From NCBI GenBank assembly GCA_007119095.1, contig SKQI01000060.1, forward strand, positions 1 through 11,804: a stretch of DNA of 11,804 nucleotides, written 5' to 3'. Below, one piece after another: positions 6,971-11,804 of this stretch. The position numbers and the translations under genes were made by a program. This DNA comes from Wenzhouxiangella sp. (lineage in GTDB: Bacteria > Pseudomonadota > Gammaproteobacteria > Xanthomonadales > Wenzhouxiangellaceae). Numbering within the stretch: the stretch's first letter is position 1; every line of letters starts with the position of its first letter. The notes beneath the pieces are model-generated. The model searched no databases. It saw nothing but the letters and a program-made list of their open reading frames with translations, and was not told the DNA's origin.

Positions 6971-7861
6971 ATGAGTGAAAAACGCTTTGGCCAGGTCGCC
7001 TTGATGGGCCGACCCAACGTGGGCAAGTCAACCTTGCTCAATGCCCTTGTTGGCGAGCATCTGGCGATTGTGACGCACAAGCCACAAACGACCCGGCATC
7101 GCATTCTCGGTGTCCTGACCGAGGCCCGCGGCCAAATTGCTTTTGTCGATACGCCCGGATTGCATCGGCGCCGCGATCATGCCCTCAATCGGCGGCTGAA
7201 CCGGATTGCGGCCGATACGCGTGGTGGCGTTGATCTGGTTGTACTGGTTGTGGATGCCACGCGGCAGACCGAGGAAGACAGTCTGGCACTGGAACAGGTC
7301 CGGAGTCATGACGGCCCCGCCATTCTGGCGTTCAACAAGATCGATTTGCTCAAGGACAGAAGCAGTTTGCTGAGCCTGACCGAACAGTTGACCGGCCGGG
7401 CCGAATTCGCTGCCGTGGTGTACCTGTCGGCGGAAAAGCAACAGGGGCTGGATGGGTTGGTCGATGAGGTGTTTCGGCTGCTGCCGGCAGGCGAGCCGCA
7501 ATATCCCGAGGATCTTTTCACCGACCGCTCTGAGCGTTTCCTGGTCGCGGAGCTGGTTCGAGAGCAGCTGATGTTGCAGCTGCACCAGGAGATCCCCTAT
7601 GGCCTGACCGTGCAAGTCGAGCGGTTCGAACGACAACCGCGACGAATCGAAATCGGCGCCTTGATCGTTGTTTCCGAGGATCGGCACAAGGGCATGGTTA
7701 TTGGCCGCCAGGGCCAGGTGCTCAAGCGCGTGGGTTCGAGGGCGCGCAAGGCAGCCGCTGAGCTGTTGGGCATGCCCGTGCATCTTGAGCTTCATGTCAA
7801 AACCCGAAGTGGCTGGATGGACGATGAGGGTTCGCTCGACGAGCTGGGCTATGCGCGGTGA
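6971..7861 (+). CDS. era: GTPase Era, 16S rRNA-binding ribosome assembly factor
   Basis: Era binds the 3' end of 16S rRNA and assists 30S maturation, coupling it to the cell cycle. The 296-residue protein has G1 GRPNVGKS (13-20), switch residues KPQTTR (38-43), G3 DTPG (60-63), G4 NKID (122-125) and G5 SA (153-154). A C-terminal KH domain follows, with the RNA-binding loop GRQG (about 245-248) in VIGRQGQVLKRVG. Length is typical (about 300). ATG 6971 is preferred over the adjacent in-frame TTG 6968, since GGGAAG lies 6 nt upstream. Its stop overlaps the recO start as GTGA, so the two are translationally coupled. Confidence 0.98.
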   Translation: MSEKRFGQVALMGRPNVGKSTLLNALVGEHLAIVTHKPQTTRHRILGVLTEARGQIAFVDTPGLHRRRDHALNRRLNRIAADTRGGVDLVVLVVDATRQTEEDSLALEQVRSHDGPAILAFNKIDLLKDRSSLLSLTEQLTGRAEFAAVVYLSAEKQQGLDGLVDEVFRLLPAGEPQYPEDLFTDRSERFLVAELVREQLMLQLHQEIPYGLTVQVERFERQPRRIEIGALIVVSEDRHKGMVIGRQGQVLKRVGSRARKAAAELLGMPVHLELHVKTRSGWMDDEGSLDELGYAR

Positions 7862-8559
7862 GCCGTATCGATTTGCAGCCGGCCTGGGTGCTGCATCGGC
7901 GAGCATGGCGCGAGTCCAGTCTTCTGGTGGACGTGCTCACCCCGGTTCACGGCCGCCTGGTGCTGGTAGCGCGTGGTGCCCGCGCCGCCCGGTCGCCATG
8001 GCGTGGGCTGGCTGAACCTTTTATTCCGCTGCAGGCCAGCTGGACGCGCCGCGGCGACATGGGCACTCTGACGGCGCTGGAGGCGATTGGTGATTCAACC
8101 CGTTTGACCGGTAGAGCACTCTGGTGCGGTCTGTATGTCAACGAGCTGGTGATGCGTCTGACGGCCAGGGACGATCCCTCTCCTGAGCTGTTTACCCTAT
8201 ACAGTAGACTGATGCTGGCCCTGACCGAGCCGGAGCGGTTGAGCATTGGCCTGCGTCGATTCGAACTCGGTTTGCTGGATCTGCTGGGCGTGATGCCCGA
8301 TCTCACTCGGGAAGCAGGCGGTGAATGCATGGTGTCGCTTCAGGGCCGGTATCATGTCGATCCGGAGCTGGGGCCGGTGCCCGCCGGCCAGGGTGGGGCA
8401 GATGTGTTTTCTGGTGAGTTATTGCTCGCTCTGGCCGAGGACAAGCTTGAGATAGGCGACGTTGCCACCCAGGCCCGCGCCCTGACACGATTGCTGATTG
8501 ACCGACAACTGGGCGGCAAGCCACTGCAGACGCGCAGCCTGTTTGGCGGTTCCGGATAA
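7858..8559 (+). CDS. recO: DNA repair protein RecO
   Basis: RecO works with RecR (and RecF) to load RecA onto SSB-coated single-stranded DNA in recombinational gap repair, and can anneal complementary strands. The 233-residue product has an N-terminal OB-fold (about 1-80, with the typical opening AWVLHRRAWRESSLLVDVLTP and a GARAARSPWRG stretch) and a helical C-terminal domain. It ends in the common GGKPLQTRSLF motif. The zinc-binding cysteines of some RecO proteins are absent: only isolated Cys residues are present (in the LWCGLY and GGECM segments), as in many gammaproteobacterial members. The GTG start overlaps the era stop by 4 nt (GTGA). Confidence 0.94.
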   Translation: MSRIDLQPAWVLHRRAWRESSLLVDVLTPVHGRLVLVARGARAARSPWRGLAEPFIPLQASWTRRGDMGTLTALEAIGDSTRLTGRALWCGLYVNELVMRLTARDDPSPELFTLYSRLMLALTEPERLSIGLRRFELGLLDLLGVMPDLTREAGGECMVSLQGRYHVDPELGPVPAGQGGADVFSGELLLALAEDKLEIGDVATQARALTRLLIDRQLGGKPLQTRSLFGGSG

Positions 8560-8582
8560 CGATCTACACGGAGAACATTGCC

Positions 8583-9305
8583 ATGCGACAAAGAATGTTG
8601 GGCGTCAACATCGATCATGTAGCCACGCTGCGCCAGGCGCGTCTTGGGCATGATCCGTCCGTGGTCCAGGCGGCCCTGCTTGCCGAACAGGCCGGAGCGG
8701 ACGCCATCACCATTCACCTGCGCGAGGACCGGCGGCATATTCAGGACCGCGATGTGGAACTGCTGGCCGAGGTGATAGGGACGCGGATGAACCTGGAGCT
8801 CGCCGTGACTGATGAAATGCTGGGCATTGCCGAGCGTATTCGCCCCAGCGATGTTTGCCTGGTGCCCGAGCGCAGGGCCGAACTGACTACCGAAGGTGGC
8901 TTGAACGTTATCGGATCCCGCGATCGAATTGCCGAGGCTTGTTCGCGGCTGGCGGCGCTGGGTATTCGGGTGAGCCTGTTTATCGACCCGGCGCCGGATC
9001 AGCTCGCGGCGGCGCGCGATTGTGGCGCTCCGGTGGTGGAGTTGCATACCGGCACTTATGCCGAGGCCCGCGGCCAGGAGCAGCAACACGAGCTGACGCG
9101 TCTGCGCGAAGCAGTGAGCTGTGGGCTTGATCTGGGGCTGGTGGTCAACGCTGGACACGGACTGAACTATCACAACGTTCAGCCCGTGGCCGCGCTGGAG
9201 GGTGTACGAGAGCTGAATATCGGTCATGCGATCGTCTCGCGGGCCGTCTTTGTCGGGCTGGATGCCGCCGTTCGCGAGATGAAGCGCCTGATCGTTACGG
9301 CTTGA
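8583..9305 (+). CDS. pdxJ: Pyridoxine 5'-phosphate synthase
   Basis: PdxJ condenses 3-amino-1-hydroxyacetone 1-phosphate with 1-deoxy-D-xylulose 5-phosphate to give pyridoxine 5'-phosphate, the last ring-forming step of the DXP-dependent vitamin B6 pathway. It is a cytosolic TIM-barrel octamer. The 240-residue sequence matches the family throughout: GVNIDHVATLRQAR at the N-terminus, His45 and Arg47 in TIHLRED, Glu72 in MNLELA, and His192 in NAGHGLNYHNV, with the phosphate-binding end LNIGHAIVSRAVFVGL. A CGGAGA 8 nt before the ATG is a good ribosome binding site. It follows recO by 23 nt. acpS, its usual partner in many gammaproteobacteria, is not downstream here. Confidence 0.98.
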   Translation: MRQRMLGVNIDHVATLRQARLGHDPSVVQAALLAEQAGADAITIHLREDRRHIQDRDVELLAEVIGTRMNLELAVTDEMLGIAERIRPSDVCLVPERRAELTTEGGLNVIGSRDRIAEACSRLAALGIRVSLFIDPAPDQLAAARDCGAPVVELHTGTYAEARGQEQQHELTRLREAVSCGLDLGLVVNAGHGLNYHNVQPVAALEGVRELNIGHAIVSRAVFVGLDAAVREMKRLIVTA

Positions 9306-9316
9306 TAGCGACAGCT

Positions 9317-9351
9317 ATTAACGCGGCAATCAAATAGATTGCTGCGTTAAT
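9317..9351. terminator. 15-bp hairpin after pdxJ, probable bidirectional terminator
   Basis: Arms ATTAACGCGGCAATC (9317-9331) and GATTGCTGCGTTAAT (9337-9351) pair over 15 positions with one G-T wobble around an AAATA loop. It begins 12 nt after the pdxJ stop, between convergent genes. No separate U-tract follows on either strand, although the stem ends are AT-rich (ATTAA/TTAAT), so efficiency as an intrinsic terminator is uncertain. Confidence 0.6.
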
Positions 9352-9352
9352 G

Positions 9353-9371
9353 CCCGGCCGGAACGGCCGGG
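9353..9371. repeat. 8-bp GC-rich hairpin adjacent to the post-pdxJ hairpin
   Basis: CCCGGCCG (9353-9360) and CGGCCGGG (9364-9371) pair perfectly around a GAA loop, 1 nt after the previous hairpin. It may add to transcript termination or 3'-end protection, or belong to a REP-like dispersed element. There is no T-run. Confidence 0.5.
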
Positions 9372-9421
9372 ACCTATGAGCGGGTTAATAATGGCGGCGC
9401 CCGGCAAGCATCTCGGCTGCC

Positions 9422-9436
9422 GTCTGTCAGACAGAC
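9422..9436. repeat. Short palindrome near the 3' end of the lipoprotein gene
   Basis: GTCTGTC (9422-9428) and GACAGAC (9430-9436) form a dyad with a single central base, 10 nt past the stop of the minus-strand lipoprotein gene. It could form a small hairpin in that mRNA or be a protein-binding dyad. The role is unknown. Confidence 0.4.
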
Positions 9437-9446
9437 CTGAAGATAG

Positions 9447-10397
9447 TCACAGTCTTTCAAGCATGCGCTGCGCATCTCGCTGGACGAAAACGTTCCAGCG
9501 ATAGGGGCTGTTGACAGCTTGCGGGTCCTGGGCAAGGACCCATTCCAGGTCAGCCACCAGCTGCTCGCGATCTCTGGTCAGTGGATAGAGATAGCGCGCT
9601 CGACCCCAGCGCGGCAGCAGCGATACACCGGGGGTCGAAATGGCTTGCTCGATCAACTCGGCGGCGAATTGACGGTTACCGCCGGCAATCGGTGGCGCCG
9701 CAATATGAAAAATGGCCAGAGAGAAGGGTACCAGGCCGTACTCATGCTCCGGTGCCAGGCGCAGCGCCTGTTCCATGAAAAGTCGCAAATCCTCCAGCCC
9801 GCGAAAACTCCGTAGTCGACCGACCGCCGTCATGCCCTCGTCAAACAGGTAGGCGGTGGCAGTTGCCCAGATCACCATGGCTGGTACATCGTCTTTGTCG
9901 AGTTCGGTGGCCGCCAGCCCCGGACGCTGACCGGCGGCGAGCGCAGTTCGAAAACTCGTGTTAGCCATCAAAGCACGCTCGGCGTGCTGCTGAGCGGCTA
10001 CGAACCGGGCCCTTTTTGCCGCTCGGCCGCTGGCGTAGGCTGCTCCGTAGAGCACCAGCGCTTCAGCCAGCTCGACCTGTACATCTCGGTTGTCGGGATA
10101 GCGCTGGAGCAGCGCCTCGAGCATCCGGATAGCCTCAGTCAGGCTGTCTGCATCGTTTGCCCACGCATGTTGACTACGGGCTTGAGCAAATGCGGTCTCG
10201 AAATCCTCGGAACGGAGTGCGGCCATGTCTTGCGCCGCGTGGGGAGTGTCGGATGCTTCCGGCAGCCATTGTCCGGCCGTCGTCGCACAGCCGCTGCCCA
10301 GTAGCAGAACCACAACCAGCAGCGCACCCTGCTGGAATGGACTGCGCCATCCACAGACGCCGCCCCGCGCCGGGCTGGCTGGTCCGCGCCTGCTCAT
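9447..10397 (-). CDS. TatT-like TRAP transporter T-component lipoprotein
   Basis: The 316-residue product has a basic N-terminus, a hydrophobic segment (about 24-36) and a lipobox-like LLLGSGC with Cys37, so it is probably a lipoprotein, although Gly at -3 is not the preferred residue. The rest is all-helical and alanine-rich with TPR-like repeats (about 75-310). The pattern YGAAYASG..A, a middle ALRLAPEHEYG repeat, PPIAGGNRQFAAELIEQAI, and the end SPYRWNVFVQRDAQRML fits the TatT family, whose Treponema member forms a trimer with a TRAP substrate-binding protein. No TRAP transporter gene is in this window, so the partner is unknown. The ATG overlaps the stop of the upstream REC-Hpt gene as ATGA; longer in-frame starts would reach into that gene and are rejected. 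Family membership is judged by eye. Confidence 0.65.
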   Translation of the reverse strand: MSRRGPASPARGGVCGWRSPFQQGALLVVVLLLGSGCATTAGQWLPEASDTPHAAQDMAALRSEDFETAFAQARSQHAWANDADSLTEAIRMLEALLQRYPDNRDVQVELAEALVLYGAAYASGRAAKRARFVAAQQHAERALMANTSFRTALAAGQRPGLAATELDKDDVPAMVIWATATAYLFDEGMTAVGRLRSFRGLEDLRLFMEQALRLAPEHEYGLVPFSLAIFHIAAPPIAGGNRQFAAELIEQAISTPGVSLLPRWGRARYLYPLTRDREQLVADLEWVLAQDPQAVNSPYRWNVFVQRDAQRMLERL

Positions 10398-11164
10398 GGT
10401 TGGCTGAGCGCTTTTTGGGTCGCCGAAGTCACCCTGAGAAAATCCAGGTAAGGGATGCCGGGAGAAGCCTTCGGACCTGAATCCAACGCCCGACGCAGGC
10501 TGCGACAAGCGTCGGCAAAGCGGCTGGCGCCGGCATAGCCGGCGGCGCCCGCCCATTGATGAAGCAGGCCAGCAGCCTGGTCGAACTTGCCCGTCATCAT
10601 CATCTGGTCGAGGTTTGGCAGGCCTTGCTCGAGTTCGGTGACCAGCATGGCCGTGAGCTGCTTGACCAGATCGTGATCCTGGTTGGCCGCTGACAGTGCC
10701 TTGCGGTGGTCGACAAGAAGCGACTGACTGTCGCGCGGGCCGCCGCGACCGACGTGACCACCGCCTGGCCGCATGACCGCCTGGATTGCCTGGGTCAGCT
10801 CGTGGATCGAAACGGGTTTATTCAGATAAGTATCGAAACCGGCATCCAGCAAACGGCTTTTCTCTTCCGGCCGCGTATCGGCGGTGAGAATGATCATGCG
10901 CGCTGAGGAGGACGCCTTGCCGAGATCGCGTATCCTGTTGGCCGTTGCCAGTCCATCCATTTGCGGCATATGCAGGTCCATCAAGATGACATCAAAATCG
11001 TGACGGTCGCAAAGCTCGACGGCTTCAAGACCGTTTTCGGCCATCTGGATAGACTGTACGAGTCTCCCGAGACCAGCTCGAAGAAATTCGCGATTGATTT
11101 CGTGGTCATCCACGACCAACACGTTCAGGCGAGACAGCAAGCTGTGATCTGATGAATTATCCAT
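10394..11164 (-). CDS. Response-regulator receiver plus Hpt domain protein (phosphorelay)
   Basis: The 256-residue cytosolic protein has two modules. Residues about 13-130 are a receiver domain with Asp19/Asp20 (VLVVDDHEINRE), phospho-acceptor Asp63 (LMDLHMPQMDG), Thr94 (ILTAD) and Lys116 (LNKP). Residues about 160-255 form a helical Hpt-like domain with His202 in LLHQWAGAAGYAGASRF. The usual HxLKG is here HQWAG, and the following YxGxxR resembles the BarA/GacS-type Hpt. It has no kinase, transmembrane or DNA-binding region, so it should act as a phosphotransfer intermediate between a separate hybrid kinase and a final regulator. ATG 11164 is chosen over TTG 11194; a TATAGT lies just 6 nt upstream, which could make the mRNA leaderless. 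It is co-transcribed with the lipoprotein gene by an ATGA overlap. Confidence 0.85.
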   Translation of the reverse strand: MDNSSDHSLLSRLNVLVVDDHEINREFLRAGLGRLVQSIQMAENGLEAVELCDRHDFDVILMDLHMPQMDGLATANRIRDLGKASSSARMIILTADTRPEEKSRLLDAGFDTYLNKPVSIHELTQAIQAVMRPGGGHVGRGGPRDSQSLLVDHRKALSAANQDHDLVKQLTAMLVTELEQGLPNLDQMMMTGKFDQAAGLLHQWAGAAGYAGASRFADACRSLRRALDSGPKASPGIPYLDFLRVTSATQKALSQP

Positions 11165-11170
11165 ACCGCC

Positions 11171-11198
11171 ACTATAGCCACACCGTGATCGCAATCAA
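11171..11198 (-). promoter_or_regulatory. Putative promoter of the REC-Hpt/lipoprotein operon
   Basis: On the minus strand TTGATT (11198-11193) and TATAGT (11176-11171) are separated by 16 nt, matching sigma-70 at 4 of 6 and 5 of 6 positions. The -10 ends 6 nt before the ATG at 11164, so a start site at the usual distance falls on or next to the start codon. The CTATAG core is symmetric, and the plus strand reads TATAGC at 11173-11178, seven bases before the GTG of the divergent gene, but there without a recognisable -35. Confidence 0.45.
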
Positions 11199-11804
11199 GT
11201 CATTGTTGGTCGTAGTGGTCTGGGTCTTGATGCCTTCGTTGAAGGCTGCCGAGTTGACCATTGATGCCGGCCCGGGCCAACTTGGACAGCTGGCCTGGCA
11301 GGAAGTGGCTGCGAGCTATCGGGCTGGCGAACAGGGCGGCTGGCAAGTCGAATTGCTCGGACTTTCGCTGATCGATGGTCCTGAGCTGGGCGACTGGTCG
11401 GCGAATTGCAACGCCAGCCTGGATCTGGTTTTGCCAAACTGTGACCAGGGTGGGCTGTCCTGGCGCCTGGGCGAACACACCGCACTGGACGCCGACTTTT
11501 CCCTGCTGCAGCAGGACGGATTCTGGAACCTGACAATGTCGGCCGACGGCTGGGCGCTCGAGTTGTTTTTGCCGGAAGACGATCCTGGCAAGTTTCAGGC
11601 CAGCGTCCGCTTTGACGACTTCAATCTGGCGTCCCTGCCGGTTGACTGGGTCAAGGCAGCCGGCCTGACGGTGCTGGAAGGCCGGTTGAGCGGTGAGTTG
11701 CGCTGGCTTGCCGATCGCTCGATCCAGATGGATCTGGGCCTTGATGCGGTCAGCCTGGATACCGAGGAGGGCCTGCTGGCGGCAGAGGGCTTGCAGATTG
11801 CCCT
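11185..11804 (+). CDS. Secreted protein resembling the AsmA/YdbH-like family (5' part, truncated by window end)
   Basis: An open frame without stop runs from GTG 11185 to the window end (206 complete codons visible). It starts with a likely signal peptide (MIAIKSLLVVVVWVLMPSLK, cleavage probably after AA near residue 22), so the product is exported. The rest is beta-rich, with alternating hydrophobic residues, frequent Trp and Asp, and repeated short motifs such as ASLPVDWVKAAGL, VLEGRLSGELRW and AVSLDTEEGLLAAEGL. This style is like the AsmA/YdbH repeating beta-groove proteins implicated in lipid transfer between membranes, but the assignment is by pattern only. An in-frame ATG at 11152 would add 11 residues and overlap the divergent gene by 13 nt. 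GTG 11185 fits better with the intergenic space; neither has a clear ribosome binding site. Confidence 0.6.
   Translation, partial: MIAIKSLLVVVVWVLMPSLKAAELTIDAGPGQLGQLAWQEVAASYRAGEQGGWQVELLGLSLIDGPELGDWSANCNASLDLVLPNCDQGGLSWRLGEHTALDADFSLLQQDGFWNLTMSADGWALELFLPEDDPGKFQASVRFDDFNLASLPVDWVKAAGLTVLEGRLSGELRWLADRSIQMDLGLDAVSLDTEEGLLAAEGLQIA

Noticed and set aside
8352..9227. Minus-strand open frame opposite recO and pdxJ
   Set aside because: Both plus-strand genes are complete and conserved; the antisense frame shows no domain and no ribosome binding site.
10398..10556. Longer start for the lipoprotein gene
   Set aside because: It would overlap the REC-Hpt gene by more than 150 nt and put an Arg-rich stretch ahead of the signal sequence; the ATGA-overlap start gives a normal lipoprotein signal.
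1..11804. CRISPR arrays, tRNA or rRNA genes, insertion sequences, toxin-antitoxin or defence modules
   Set aside because: Looked for on both strands by eye; no direct-repeat array, transposase, cloverleaf or recognisable defence gene was seen.

Overview
This window is a chromosomal housekeeping segment from a moderately GC-rich gammaproteobacterium. The order mucB-mucC-mucD-lepA-lepB-DUF4845-rnc-era-recO-pdxJ is the Pseudomonas-type arrangement that normally follows algU (rpoE) and mucA. Combined with the unusual genes after pdxJ, it suggests a non-enteric lineage such as the Chromatiales/Wenzhouxiangella/Xanthomonadales neighbourhood; this placement is inference, since no rRNA is present.

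Region 1 (about 1-3094, + strand) is the envelope-stress block. MucB/RseB is a periplasmic lipid sensor that guards the anti-sigma factor, MucC/RseC is a small inner-membrane regulator with a cysteine cluster, and MucD/DegQ is a periplasmic protease with two PDZ domains. Region 2 (3095-3206) is a structured intergenic segment with two perfect or near-perfect hairpins flanking a consensus TATAAT. Region 3 (3207-9305, + strand) is a tight run: the translation factor LepA/EF4, signal peptidase I, a small membrane protein (DUF4845), RNase III, the ribosome-assembly GTPase Era, the recombination mediator RecO and the vitamin B6 enzyme PdxJ. Neighbours are close or overlapping (23-nt overlap DUF4845/rnc, 4-nt GTGA overlap era/recO), and several starts are GTG.

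Region 4 (9306-11804) departs from the usual synteny, in which acpS often follows pdxJ. After a convergent intergenic region carrying two hairpins and a short palindrome, a two-gene minus-strand operon encodes a stand-alone receiver-Hpt phosphorelay protein overlapping by ATGA with a TatT-like lipoprotein. Diverging from it is the 5' part of a secreted protein that resembles the AsmA/YdbH-like envelope family and runs off the window. The two divergent genes share a very short intergenic region centred on CTATAG, which may be a bidirectional promoter giving leaderless or nearly leaderless mRNAs.

I see no mobile element, CRISPR array, tRNA, rRNA or recognisable new defence system. The features most worth a second look are the lepA leader hairpin, the orphan REC-Hpt/TatT pair with its promoter, and the pilin-like N-terminus of the DUF4845 protein.
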